Made by a program: the position numbers and the translations under genes. Shown piece by piece: positions 11,301-19,699 of a stretch of 64,000 bases of DNA. The stretch is taken from assembly GCF_900115655.1 (NCBI RefSeq), contig NZ_FOXF01000007.1, positions 1 to 64,000 of the forward strand, in the 5' to 3' direction. This stretch comes from Ruminobacter amylophilus (lineage in GTDB: Bacteria > Pseudomonadota > Gammaproteobacteria > Enterobacterales > Succinivibrionaceae). The notes beneath the pieces are model-generated. The model had not been told where the DNA came from. It searched no databases and saw nothing but the letters and a program-made list of their open reading frames with translations. Within the stretch, counting starts at the first letter, position 1. Every line of letters begins with the position of its first letter.

Positions 11301-11412
11301 AACGCTGTTCGGACAAAGTGTTTTCTTCATTCCAGTTATCTGCGGCAGCAATGGACAGAAATATCCCCAGCACAACAGAAAAGGAAATAAAAAAAGACCA
11401 GAACCTACGCAT
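8398..11412 (-). CDS. 7TMR-DISM membrane protein with PAS and degenerate GGDEF and EAL domains
   Basis: 1004 aa. Signal peptide (1-23), periplasmic 7TMR-DISM extracellular domain (about 35-195), seven-helix membrane region (about 205-415), PAS (about 425-555), then GGDEF-like (about 560-735) and EAL-like (about 745-1000) domains. Both output domains have lost key residues: the GGDEF site reads LNNDEF (about 667), the EAL motif is replaced by VRKPLL (about 775), the DDFG loop reads LKDFVGN, and the expected lysine motif reads FDEFYT. It should therefore neither make nor break c-di-GMP, and may bind a nucleotide, RNA or a partner, as the degenerate GGDEF-EAL protein CsrD does in E. coli. Monocistronic. 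The fold assignment is firm; the function is not. Confidence 0.85.
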   Translation of the reverse strand: MRRFWSFFISFSVVLGIFLSIAAADNWNEENTLSEQRSVYVIRDSNVNVRLNSYVEYMEGQENVEWPWDLPEDEWRDSDDILSSCSVLPDVGDKTYWYHVTIVNRSADERNLVLSVNNIFVKYLSVYVVGPNGALSRVWHTGLKSGARKVFPSAGYSFPINFLDYKDGRTELYIRAKSDQDYRLDMRLQDLRSFSHHDAEEKIVNAIITGFMLLVSVFSFIMFILLKEKRYLAYDLFAVGIMSNLLITGSYSSLFLSFLNHVDVASLYQCLCFITLWGIQLISLEYLSNAKWVILKYVSRIFSLFLIISSVLVWFVPGYFSAILFFFGTAVMFVLTLVWFLYAVIRRNSAHLIYSLAQLAFLFGCIFPYLCTYGMLGWSKYAVYDFFLISVSAAIMISVSLIYRFYKEKNYNRNVTQKAKMSRRQFVNFFSLTNEGMFKADVDGKILNINPALCRILGYRNVNEISACGKTNIKHLCADEDSQKTYGSSVAILMQKYDEAKSEHGDSYAALLDGSVDNIKLKFFSSDGNVIFVSMSIRLSEENSSAFCIIGDVKDISGDESLKQQIRYMEYHDQNTGAYNRKYMMHLLQSIFSGDDERSVSVAERTQDGDAAADQGGKDYLCFIHVNNLKYIRDTVGHEHADRMLRQISEYLQKHLPENSSLICLNNDEFAVVMRSVYIVLNTVKSWIKDIADMRYQSDGFIYNVTTDCGIVDMSIVDNDVSVLLSYADIACRNARIQGCNQCFLLCEKSDRILMSRRSVDMSTSIWQAIENNGVVAVRKPLLNCGTADSGAKWCEYLVKVKNSKGQFIDVSEFRELTSDFNLMPYLDAWLIDNLTRMKQNGGMFADVNRILVCIHSETLCDNYRVDAIYKAVSGCPELCSKLYFQFDTEKLDNRLQQLERFINRFSDTGVGFALKDFVGNRISIEVLEKFPIQCVQFDEFYTRNLSRNSSAWQVAKSAVEMMKKLGKQSIAVAVNNEAQFSVVKDLGFDFCQGEYTGKIIKKK

Positions 11413-11993
11413 TAAAACTCCATTAAAGAATAAGTTGTCACCTGAGTTAAAGCATCAAAGAGATAAATACGAATATATGAATAAGATCACATTTTAGCAA
11501 ATATATTTATATTTTTAAAGATTATTTGTGTAACAAATCAGCAACACCATATTTATAACTTTTCTTTTAAAACAACATTTTACTACTTAATGTTCTTTAT
11601 ATATGTTATGTTTGGCAACATTATTGCAAAAATGTATCTTTATTTTTAACATTTTTTTAAAAAATATGTTTTTTTTAATCTCTGAACACATGAAAATTTT
11701 TTCTGCCACTTTAAAAATTAAGTTTACCGCTGTTCATATTATGCCACCGACAGCCGGATCTGATTATAAAGATCTCATAAAAATACCTTTTTCCCGGCTG
11801 TGCTGAACGCACTCACCCTTGAGAAAAATTTTATGTTTAGAAAATTTCTCATTCCTGTGTTAAAATTGCATCCAGTTTTGGAAGGTCCGACAAGACACTC
11901 CAAATGGTCGTTTTAATCAAAATCAACCAGATTCCGGATAAGCCTCTCACCATAAGTGACTTGAGGTTATTTTTGTTTATTAAGGATTTTTTT
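11413..11993. other. AT-rich intergenic region between the 7TMR-DISM gene and ackA
   Basis: About 580 bp without a credible gene. It should hold divergent promoters. A candidate ackA -10 TAAAAT at 11861-11866 has a poor -35 (TTAGAA, 18-bp spacer). An inverted repeat TTTGGCAA-N5-TTGCAAAA lies at 11611-11631. Confidence 0.45.
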
Positions 11994-13211
11994 ATGTCAA
12001 ATGTTGAAAAGACCGTACTGGTTATCAACTGTGGCAGCTCATCAGTAAAGTTTGCCATTATCAACCCTAACGACGGTCACGTATACTTAAACGGTATTGC
12101 CGAATACTTAAATTTACCAGAAGCAAGAATCGAATGGAGATTCGAAGGTCAGGAAAAGCAGAGCCAGGATTTAGGCAACAAGGCTGACCACGATATCGCC
12201 ATCAGCTTCCTCAACAGCAATATTTTAGCTACCCGTCCGGATCTCCTTGAATCTCTCTGTGCCGTTGGTCATCGTATCGTGCAGGGCGGTGAACTCTACA
12301 CCGAACCTACTCTGGTTACCGATGAAGTTGAAGCAGGTATTGAAAAGTGCATTCCGTTCGCACCTTTACACAACCCGGCTCACCTGATTGGTATCAGAGC
12401 AGCAAGAAAGGCTTTCGCAAACGTTCCACACGTGACTGTATTCGATACCGCCTTCCATCAGACAATGCCTCCTGTAGCATACAGATACGCAATTCCTGAA
12501 GAACTCTACACCAAGAACGGTATCAGACGTTACGGTGCTCACGGTACCTCTCACGGCTACGTTGCAGCTGAAGTTGCAAAGCAGCTGAACGCAGATCCTG
12601 AAAACTTCAACGTAATCACCTGTCACCTGGGCAACGGTGCTTCCGTTTCCGCAGTTAAGAACGGCAAGTGCGTTGATACCTCAATTGGTCTTACTCCGCT
12701 TGACGGTCTGGTTATGGGTACCCGCTGCGGTTCCATCGACGCTTCAGTTGTTTTCTTCATGTGTGACGTATTGGGTTACAAGGTTGAAGAAGTTCGTGAA
12801 ATCTTCAACAAGAAGTCAGGTTTAATGGCTCTTTCAACCACCACTTCAGACTGGAGAGGCATCACCGAAGGTTATGAAAAGGGTGACGAAAAGTGCACTC
12901 TCGCTTTTGAAATGTTCTGCTACCGCTTAGCCAAGTACATCGCTTCATACTATGTTCCTTTAGGACATGTTGACGCCATCGTGTTCACCGGCGGCATCGG
13001 CGAAAACTCATACCTCATGAGAAAGCGTGTTGTTGAACTTTTACCTGAAGTATTCGGTGCCAAGCTTGATCTTGAAGCAAACAGCAAGGCTCGCGCATAC
13101 CTTGGCGGTAGCGGTCCAATCCACTCTGCTGATTCAAAGGTTAAGATCGTTGTTGTTCCAACCAACGAAGAACTGGTTATTGCCCGCAGCGCTTTCAAGT
13201 TTGTAAAGTAA
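11994..13211 (+). CDS. ackA: Acetate kinase
   Basis: 405 aa ASKHA-fold enzyme that converts acetyl phosphate and ADP to acetate and ATP, the substrate-level phosphorylation step of mixed-acid fermentation. Signatures: VLVINCGSSSVKFAI at the N terminus, VGHRIVQGGELY, DTAFHQTMPP, HGTSHGYV, and VFTGGIGENS near the C terminus. AAGGA lies 7 nt before the chosen ATG; the reading frame extends 30 codons upstream without homology. Phosphotransacetylase (pta), often the neighbour, is absent here. Ends in a strong terminator. Confidence 0.98.
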   Translation: MSNVEKTVLVINCGSSSVKFAIINPNDGHVYLNGIAEYLNLPEARIEWRFEGQEKQSQDLGNKADHDIAISFLNSNILATRPDLLESLCAVGHRIVQGGELYTEPTLVTDEVEAGIEKCIPFAPLHNPAHLIGIRAARKAFANVPHVTVFDTAFHQTMPPVAYRYAIPEELYTKNGIRRYGAHGTSHGYVAAEVAKQLNADPENFNVITCHLGNGASVSAVKNGKCVDTSIGLTPLDGLVMGTRCGSIDASVVFFMCDVLGYKVEEVREIFNKKSGLMALSTTTSDWRGITEGYEKGDEKCTLAFEMFCYRLAKYIASYYVPLGHVDAIVFTGGIGENSYLMRKRVVELLPEVFGAKLDLEANSKARAYLGGSGPIHSADSKVKIVVVPTNEELVIARSAFKFVK

Positions 13212-13240
13212 TTCAGGCATCCAGGCCTTAAATACCTGAA

Positions 13241-13273
13241 GGTTAACCGGATTTTCCGGTTAACCTTTTTTAT
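13241..13273 (+). terminator. ackA intrinsic terminator
   Basis: GGTTAACCGG and CCGGTTAACC form the stem with an ATTTT loop, followed by T6. Confidence 0.9.
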
Positions 13274-13330
13274 TGTCTTATTGATTTTCCACGGTCTCAA
13301 CGAACGGTACCGCCGCATATCCTTCCGCTC

Positions 13331-13365
13331 AAAAAAAAAGACCTCATGATGTGACTCATGAGGTC
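13331..13365 (-). terminator. lolCDE intrinsic terminator
   Basis: On the minus strand GACCTCATGA pairs with TCATGAGGTC, followed by nine T residues; it lies 17 nt beyond the lolE stop. Confidence 0.9.
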
Positions 13366-13382
13366 CATAATGACCTAGAAAA

Positions 13383-14657
13383 TTATTTTCCTGACAGTTC
13401 AGCGGCAGGATTTATATAGGCCGCCTTGATTCCCGGAAGCACGGCTGAAACTAGAGCTATCAGCACACATGACAACGCGGTCAGCAGTACCTCAATGTAA
13501 TTTACTGATGACGGCACGTAATCCATAAAGTACGTTTCCGCCTTCAGGATTCTGATTCCCATAATATTCTCAATGAAGGCGATAACCTCCGTCAGATTGT
13601 GGGCAACAAGAAGTCCGAGCAGCACACCGAATATGGTTCCGTAAATTCCGCTGAACAGTCCCTGAACCATAAAGGTCAGCATGACCTGTACCCGGGAATA
13701 CCCCATGGAAAGAAGTATGGCCACTTCACTTCTCTTTTCATTAACGGACATGACAAGACTGGATACGATATTGAAACAGGATACGACAACCACCAGAAAC
13801 AGAGCCATGCACATCACGGTACGTATCATCTGAATGTCCCTGTAAAGCGGAGCCGCCTGATCCATCCAGCTGTGAAGTCCCATGGGTGTAGGAATGGAAT
13901 TCACCAGCGGGGTAACGGCATTTCTTGCATCACTCAGAGAATGGAAGAAATCCGGAGTCTTGAGAAATATGCTGCCGGTCTGATCTTCCCTCATTCCCAG
14001 CAGATTACGGATTGTACTCAAATCAACATAGGCGATTACACTGTCAAGCTGACCGCCTATTCTGAATATTCCGGCAACTCTGCAGTTAACCCCCACCGGA
14101 GCACTGAGTGTTCCGTTGCTGTTGTTTTTGGTGATGAGCACTTCAACTGAATCACCTGCGGACACGTTCAGCTTTCTGGCAAGATCAAAACCAAGTATTA
14201 TCTTCGGAGAATCGAACTCGCTGCCGTCAGGCTTCAGGGAACGCAGGGTAATGTTCTTATCCACCATGAATTCATCAATATTTATGATGTTTTTGTAATC
14301 TGAAGATTCTATGGCGGTAATCCGTGAGGAACGGTACTTGTTATCATGGTTAATCATGGCGTTAACCACCATTCCGGGAGTTGCGGCAAGAATCCGATCC
14401 TGTCCTTCAATCTTATGCACCACGTCTGCGGTATTGTCGAAATATCCGCTCAGCGAACGGACTTCCACAGAAGGCATCACCCCCAGAACCCTGTGGGCAA
14501 CTTCCTTTTCAAAGCCGTTCATGGCGGACAGACCTATAATCAGTGAAGCCACCCCGATGGTAATACCGATAATGGATGCAATAGAAATAAAACCCGACAT
14601 GATGGTTTTTTTCTTACTGCGGGAAAACTGTAAACCGACTTTTAATGGTAAAAACAT
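13383..14657 (-). CDS. lolE: Lipoprotein-releasing ABC transporter permease LolE
   Basis: 424 aa inner-membrane permease of the LolCDE complex, which extracts outer-membrane lipoproteins and hands them to LolA. One N-terminal TM (about 20-45) is followed by a MacB-type periplasmic domain (about 50-235) and three C-terminal TMs of the FtsX fold (about 275-415). It starts 3 nt after the lolD stop, with AAGGTG lying in the lolD end, so translation is probably coupled. The C versus E assignment is by operon order and could be swapped. Confidence 0.9.
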   Translation of the reverse strand: MFLPLKVGLQFSRSKKKTIMSGFISIASIIGITIGVASLIIGLSAMNGFEKEVAHRVLGVMPSVEVRSLSGYFDNTADVVHKIEGQDRILAATPGMVVNAMINHDNKYRSSRITAIESSDYKNIINIDEFMVDKNITLRSLKPDGSEFDSPKIILGFDLARKLNVSAGDSVEVLITKNNSNGTLSAPVGVNCRVAGIFRIGGQLDSVIAYVDLSTIRNLLGMREDQTGSIFLKTPDFFHSLSDARNAVTPLVNSIPTPMGLHSWMDQAAPLYRDIQMIRTVMCMALFLVVVVSCFNIVSSLVMSVNEKRSEVAILLSMGYSRVQVMLTFMVQGLFSGIYGTIFGVLLGLLVAHNLTEVIAFIENIMGIRILKAETYFMDYVPSSVNYIEVLLTALSCVLIALVSAVLPGIKAAYINPAAELSGK

Positions 14658-14660
14658 ATC

Positions 14661-15359
14661 TTATTTCACCTTAATCAGTCCGTCTGACATTTCACAGGTA
14701 CGCTCAAATCTCTTTGCAAGTTCGCGATCATGAGTAACCACCAGCATTGAACAGTGGTTTTCCGCCCTGAGTTCAGTAAGAAGATCAAAAACTTCGCCGG
14801 CACTCCTGAAGTCGAGATTCCCCGTAGGTTCATCAGCAAGAATAAGCATAGGCTTGTTGGCTATGGCTCTGGCAATCGCCACTCTCTGACGTTCACCGCC
14901 TGAGAGCTCTGATGAACGGTGATTCATTCGGTGCCCCAGCCCTACGCGATCCAGAAGATATTTCACCCTTTCATCAATCTGAGCCTTGGTGTATTCCCCT
15001 GAAATCATCAGAGGGAAAGCCACATTCTCATATGAGGTGAAGTCACTGAGCAGATGGTGGAACTGATACACGAAGCCGAGATGATGATTTCTGAAATAAT
15101 CACGGGCTCTGCCGCTCATTTTGAACAGATTCTCTCCATTAAAATACACGTTGCCTCTGGTCGGCTTGTCAAGAGTTCCCAGAATATGCAGAAGAGTACT
15201 CTTGCCGGAACCTGAAGATCCGATTACGGCCACCATCTCATCGGTATAAATATCCAGATCCACTCCCTTAAGCACATGAGTAACCACGCTGCTTTCAACA
15301 TAATCCTTGCTGATTCCCTCAGCCTTCAATAATATTCTACGTTCATTATCAACACTCAT
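14661..15359 (-). CDS. lolD: Lipoprotein-releasing ABC transporter ATPase LolD
   Basis: About 232 aa ATP-binding subunit. Walker A is GSSGSGKST, the signature is LSGGERQRVAIARA, Walker B is LILADEPTGNLD, and the switch His is in VVTHDRE. The chosen ATG has AAGGTGAG just upstream and follows the lolC stop by 10 nt; two earlier in-frame Met codons overlap lolC and look less likely. It drives lipoprotein release together with the two flanking permeases. Confidence 0.95.
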   Translation of the reverse strand: MSVDNERRILLKAEGISKDYVESSVVTHVLKGVDLDIYTDEMVAVIGSSGSGKSTLLHILGTLDKPTRGNVYFNGENLFKMSGRARDYFRNHHLGFVYQFHHLLSDFTSYENVAFPLMISGEYTKAQIDERVKYLLDRVGLGHRMNHRSSELSGGERQRVAIARAIANKPMLILADEPTGNLDFRSAGEVFDLLTELRAENHCSMLVVTHDRELAKRFERTCEMSDGLIKVK

Positions 15360-15369
15360 GTTACTCACC

Positions 15370-16608
15370 TTATTCATAACGAAGTGATTCAACCGGAGAC
15401 TGTCTGGCAGCTCTGACTGAAGGATATATTGTTATGGCAAAACTCAGGGCAATGGTCACAAGCAGAACCATCAGCACCTGCAGACCTTTTACCTGTACCG
15501 GAATGCCTACGCCGCCTGCGGCTATGTAAAGATTGATTCCCAGCACGTTCAGAATACTGTCAAGATAGGCTACGCATATCAGACCGAGAATCAGTCCCAT
15601 GACTGAACCGATAATTCCGCTGATGGCGCCTTCAACGATAAACACCTTCATGATGGCGGACTGACTCATGCCCATGGTTCTCATTACCGCAATCTCAGGC
15701 ACCTTGCTGCTGACCACCATGGCAAGTGAAGACAGCATGTTGAAAATAGCCACCATGATAATCAGGGCAAGCATCAGCCCCATCATTATTCTTTCCATGG
15801 CCACGCTCTGGAAAAACTCTCCGAGTTCCACGCGCCAGTCCTTCACCGTAAGTTTCGGATCAATTCTGCCGACTTCCTCAATGAAGCTGCCCACCTCGAA
15901 GGGATCGTCAAGCCATACTCTGAAACCAGATACCGTTCCCTGCTGCATATGGGTAAGTCTGCGCACGTCCTCAATGTTTCCGAGAATCATGCCTGAACTC
16001 ATGCCGCCGACTGAATATGCGCCGTTAACCGTAAAAAGTCTCTGAGACGGCACTCTGCCGAAAGGAGTGTACTTGACGTAAGACGCCGAAATAATGCGGA
16101 GTTCATCGTCAACGTTGTTTTTAAGCCTGTCCAGAACATCCCAGCCTACGATGATTTCAAAACTTCTCGGTACCAGACTCTTAAAGGATTTTGTTCCGGT
16201 TGAGGCTCTTACAAGATCAAAATCAGGATAATCCGCAGGATCAATACCGAACAGTGAAACCCCGTATATACCGTTTCTGCCCTGAATCATCACGTCATCG
16301 GTTATCTGGGGAGCCACGGCCACAACACCTTTAATATCCCTGATTCTGCTTAAATCATAATCCTGCGCAATCATGTCCCTGTCCGTGGTAATCACTGCAT
16401 GAGGAATTGATGACAGCAGACGATCCTTTAATTCTCCCTCGAGACCGTTCATTACGGAAACCACCACTATAAGAGCGGCCACACCCAGCATGATACCAAT
16501 CATGGAAAGCAGAGCTATGAACGTGGCGAAGCGATGATTTGACGAGGCAAAGGCATAGCGCAGGCCGATTGAAAGACTTAAAGGTCTAAACAGTTTCAAC
16601 ACAGACAT
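15370..16608 (-). CDS. lolC: Lipoprotein-releasing ABC transporter permease LolC
   Basis: 412 aa, same fold as LolE: N-terminal TM (about 25-52), MacB-type periplasmic domain, three C-terminal TMs (about 265-405). The N terminus has the family segment LRYAFASS..RFATFIALLS and VSVMNGLEGELK. First gene of lolCDE. No clear ribosome-binding site is seen at the ATG. Because separate lolC and lolE are kept, this is the enterobacterial-type heterodimeric complex and not the single LolF form. Confidence 0.92.
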   Translation of the reverse strand: MSVLKLFRPLSLSIGLRYAFASSNHRFATFIALLSMIGIMLGVAALIVVVSVMNGLEGELKDRLLSSIPHAVITTDRDMIAQDYDLSRIRDIKGVVAVAPQITDDVMIQGRNGIYGVSLFGIDPADYPDFDLVRASTGTKSFKSLVPRSFEIIVGWDVLDRLKNNVDDELRIISASYVKYTPFGRVPSQRLFTVNGAYSVGGMSSGMILGNIEDVRRLTHMQQGTVSGFRVWLDDPFEVGSFIEEVGRIDPKLTVKDWRVELGEFFQSVAMERIMMGLMLALIIMVAIFNMLSSLAMVVSSKVPEIAVMRTMGMSQSAIMKVFIVEGAISGIIGSVMGLILGLICVAYLDSILNVLGINLYIAAGGVGIPVQVKGLQVLMVLLVTIALSFAITIYPSVRAARQSPVESLRYE

Positions 16609-16954
16609 GATGATATATCACTCAGTTAAAATTCAATTATTGAACCACTCACATCAGGAGACGTCAGAATATCCGTCCGCTTACGGAATCCGTCACGGCA
16701 TGACAGTCGCCGTAAACAGGTCACTGCGGGTTTTAAACGGCTGCCGCGGCGTTTTCATCTCTGATGAAGGGATACTGCGACAGTCTGTAATTATATCCTA
16801 AACAGTGTGAGTCAGAATGCGATTTTCGGTGTGTTTTGAAATAAAACCTCCGTCCCGTAAACCTGAACCTCTCAAAACACAAAATCCCTTGCACATCTGT
16901 GCTTCGGGATTTTTCACTGTTATTTGACTTGAATTTTCCGGACGGATTCGGAAT
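16609..16954. other. Intergenic region with lolC promoter candidate and sucD terminator
   Basis: About 345 bp. On the minus strand a -10 TATAAT lies at 16790-16795 with only a weak -35 (ATTCTG, 17 bp), about 180 nt upstream of lolC. The remainder holds the sucD terminator and no gene that I can support. Confidence 0.45.
16878..16914 (-). terminator. sucCD intrinsic terminator
   Basis: AAAATCCC and GGGATTTT flank an inner GCACA/TGTGC stem, forming a two-tier hairpin 40 nt beyond the sucD stop; T-rich on both sides, so it may act in both directions. Confidence 0.8.
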
Positions 16955-17830
16955 TTACTTCCAGCCAGTTACTTCTCTTAATCCGTCGGCTATGTCGGCA
17001 AGAGATCTGACGATTTTAACTCCGGCATTTTCCAGGGCGCGGAATTTCTCTTCCGCTGTTCCCTTTCCGCATGCAATAATGGCACCGGCATGTCCCATTC
17101 TCTTTCCTTTAGGAGCTGTTGCACCGGCTATGTAGGCAACAACCGGCTTGGTTACGTGCTCTTTTATATACTGAGCCGCTTCCTCTTCGGCTGTTCCGCC
17201 GATTTCGCCGATCATCACGATGGCCTCGGTAGCCTCATCCTTTTCAAAAAGCTTGAGGATATCGATAAAGTTTGATCCCGGAATAGGATCGCCTCCTATA
17301 CCCACACAGGAGGTCTGGCCGAAGCCTGCATCCGTTGTCTGCTTGATGGCCTCATAGGTCAGTGTACCGCTGCGTGACACGATGCCTACCTTGCCCTTCA
17401 TGTGAATTGATGCCGGCATGATTCCGAGCTTGGCTTCACCGCTGGTAACAATACCGGGACAGTTAGGACCAATCATGGTGATGTCTGTACCTTCGAGACG
17501 TCTCTTTATCTGAAGCATGTCCAGGGTAGGAATCCCTTCGGTGATGCATACAATCAGCTTGATGCCGGCATCAATTGCTTCAAAAACCGCATCCTTGCAG
17601 AAAGGAGCAGGAACATAAATCATTGTGGCGGTGGCGCCGGTGGCGGCCACAGCTTCCTTAACGGTATTGAACACAGGCAGACCAAGATGAATCTGACCGC
17701 CCTTGCCCGGAGTGGTACCGCCTACAAGCTTGGTACCGTATGCGAGACACTGCTCAGAATGTGATGTCCCCTGAGAACCTGTAAAGCCCTGACAGATGGC
17801 TTTGGTTTCACTGTTTAATAAAATTGCCAT
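16955..17830 (-). CDS. sucD: Succinyl-CoA synthetase alpha subunit
   Basis: 291 aa. Contains the CoA-binding Rossmann domain ([14 protein letters not shown] at about 15-28) and the phosphohistidine motif KRMGHAGAI (His about 247). With SucC it interconverts succinyl-CoA and succinate with ATP formation. AGGAGAAGGGA lies directly before the ATG, 9 nt after the sucC stop. No sucAB lies next to it, unlike the enterobacterial arrangement; the enzyme may run toward succinyl-CoA for biosynthesis in a branched anaerobic TCA pathway (inference). Confidence 0.97.
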   Translation of the reverse strand: MAILLNSETKAICQGFTGSQGTSHSEQCLAYGTKLVGGTTPGKGGQIHLGLPVFNTVKEAVAATGATATMIYVPAPFCKDAVFEAIDAGIKLIVCITEGIPTLDMLQIKRRLEGTDITMIGPNCPGIVTSGEAKLGIMPASIHMKGKVGIVSRSGTLTYEAIKQTTDAGFGQTSCVGIGGDPIPGSNFIDILKLFEKDEATEAIVMIGEIGGTAEEEAAQYIKEHVTKPVVAYIAGATAPKGKRMGHAGAIIACGKGTAEEKFRALENAGVKIVRSLADIADGLREVTGWK

Positions 17831-17839
17831 TCCCTTCTC

Positions 17840-19000
17840 CTAACGTGCGCTCTTTACCGCAAGTTCAGCAGCTTCTCTTAGAGAATTTGCAGAAATAATG
17901 TTAAGACCGCTGGCATCAAGTTTTGCCAGTCCGGCAGGTGCCTGATTTCCTTCAAGTCTTACGACTACAGGTACGTTAACACCAACCTCTTCAACCGCAC
18001 CGACAATGCCTTCGGCAATCAGGTCACAGCGTACGATACCGCCAAAGATGTTTACCAGAATGCATTTAACGTTCTTGTCGGACAGAATAATCTTGAAAGC
18101 TTCAACAACTCTTTCCTTGGTTGCGGTACCGCCGACATCAAGGAAGTTGGCCGGATTGCCGCCGTAGGTCTTGATGATATCCATGGTACCCATGGCAAGA
18201 CCGGCGCCGTTAACCATACATCCGATGTTGCCATCCAGAGCCACGTAATTAAGATTTACGGACTGAGCTCTGGCTTCACGAGGATCCTGCTGTGAAGGGT
18301 CATCCATTGCCGCCAGATCCTTGTGACGGAAGAGTGCGTTGGAATCAATATTGATTTTTGCGTCCAGACATAAAAGCTGATTGTCACCAGTTACCACCAG
18401 AGGATTGATTTCAAGAAGTGACAGATCCTGTTCATGGAACATTCTGCTCATGCCTAAAAACATGGCTACAAACTGCTTGAACGCGTCACCGGAAAGACCC
18501 AGCCTGAAAGCAAGTTCTCTGCCCTGGAACGGCTGAGCACCGCTTATCGGATCAATAACCACCTTGAAAATCTTCTCCGGAGTTTCGGCGGCTACCTTTT
18601 CTATTTCCATACCGCCTTCGGTTGAGGCCATGAACACCACACGGGCCTTTGATCTGTCGATTGTCGCACCGAGATAAAGCTCCCTGCTGATATCTGAACA
18701 TGCTTCAACAAGCATTCGGGATACAGGCTGACCGCGTTCACCGGTCTGAACAGTAACAATGCGCTGTCCGAGCCATCTGTCTGCAAATTCACGGGCTTCG
18801 GCAGCTGTTCTGCAAACCTTAACCCCGCCAACCTTACCTCTTCCGCCGGTGTAAGCCTGACACTTGACCACAACCGGACTGCCGTTAAATTCTTCAAAAG
18901 CCTTTTCTACTTCAGAAGAAGTACTGCATACCGTATTTGCAGGAACAGGTAAGCCGTATTTTCTTAAAAGGTCTTTGGCCTGATATTCATGTAAATTCAT
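17840..19000 (-). CDS. sucC: Succinyl-CoA synthetase beta subunit
   Basis: 386 aa ATP-grasp subunit beginning [12 protein letters not shown], the family start; an in-frame GTG three codons upstream is less likely. It shows the nucleotide-binding segment [17 protein letters not shown] and the ligase signature around [10 protein letters not shown] and NFLDVGGTA. First gene of sucCD, behind a long hairpin-rich leader that faces gltA across a 0.7-kb divergent region. Confidence 0.97.
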   Translation of the reverse strand: MNLHEYQAKDLLRKYGLPVPANTVCSTSSEVEKAFEEFNGSPVVVKCQAYTGGRGKVGGVKVCRTAAEAREFADRWLGQRIVTVQTGERGQPVSRMLVEACSDISRELYLGATIDRSKARVVFMASTEGGMEIEKVAAETPEKIFKVVIDPISGAQPFQGRELAFRLGLSGDAFKQFVAMFLGMSRMFHEQDLSLLEINPLVVTGDNQLLCLDAKINIDSNALFRHKDLAAMDDPSQQDPREARAQSVNLNYVALDGNIGCMVNGAGLAMGTMDIIKTYGGNPANFLDVGGTATKERVVEAFKIILSDKNVKCILVNIFGGIVRCDLIAEGIVGAVEEVGVNVPVVVRLEGNQAPAGLAKLDASGLNIISANSLREAAELAVKSAR

Positions 19001-19404
19001 TTTGTACACAACCTGTATATAAAAATGCCCTTCATTCCCGTCCGGTTCTTAACGACCGCTTTCGGCAAGATATATACCGCCAATGACTTTTTCATAAAAA
19101 AGATGTCATGGGCGGATACTCCGCCCTGTCGTCTGGATACGGAAATGATTTTGTTATCTCTGAACTGTTCCGGCTGTTCAGAGCCGGAACTTCCTGACTC
19201 AACCACCGCGGCACGGGATGTGACATTGCACAGTCGGGTGCCTGCACGGTGTCCGCAGGCGTATAAGTTCGGACCGCTCGCGTCCTACTCTTCTTAGGTT
19301 TAGGTATCAACACCAAGATATTGCAGAATCAACACCGGTCTAATCACGGAATTTCCGCATAATCACGGAAACTAAAACGGATTAATGAACGATGTATCAA
19401 ACTA
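19001..19404 (-). promoter_or_regulatory. Long structured 5' leader of sucCD
   Basis: The approximately 400-nt leader contains at least three strong hairpins: GGGCGGA/TCCGCCC (19110-19126, followed on the minus strand after a gap by a T6 run), GTTCCGGC/GCCGGAAC (19167-19190) and GCCTGC/GCAGGC (19240-19260). The direct repeat TAATCACGGAA occurs at 19341-19351 and 19360-19370. No known riboswitch class was recognised. Confidence 0.45.
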
Positions 19405-19410
19405 GCGTCA

Positions 19411-19439
19411 ATTATAGCTATACACATCACAAATTTAAA
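19411..19439 (-). promoter_or_regulatory. Candidate sucC promoter
   Basis: Minus-strand -10 TATAAT (19411-19416) with TTTAAA 17 bp upstream. The -35 is poor, so an activator may be needed. Confidence 0.5.
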
Positions 19440-19590
19440 GTCAAAGATCAATAATAAATTAATGATTCAACTGATGACGCCGGTTACTGAACCGACAATT
19501 TGAGAACGGCTGTTCCGGACGCAAAAAACGGCAAAATACAAAATGACAGCGTTATCATTTAAATATTTTTGTTTTTGAACGTTTTAAATT

Positions 19591-19619
19591 ATGTCAAATG
19601 CTTTCATTATGGTTATAAT
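19591..19619 (+). promoter_or_regulatory. Candidate gltA promoter
   Basis: -35 ATGTCA (19591-19596), 17-bp spacer, -10 TATAAT (19614-19619); about 75 nt leader to gltA. Confidence 0.6.
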
Positions 19620-19699
19620 AGTAACAGTTTTTTGACGAATGGCTATATACATAATATTAATAACTGTCCGCCACGAAAAGATTTATGAAGGAGTATAAT

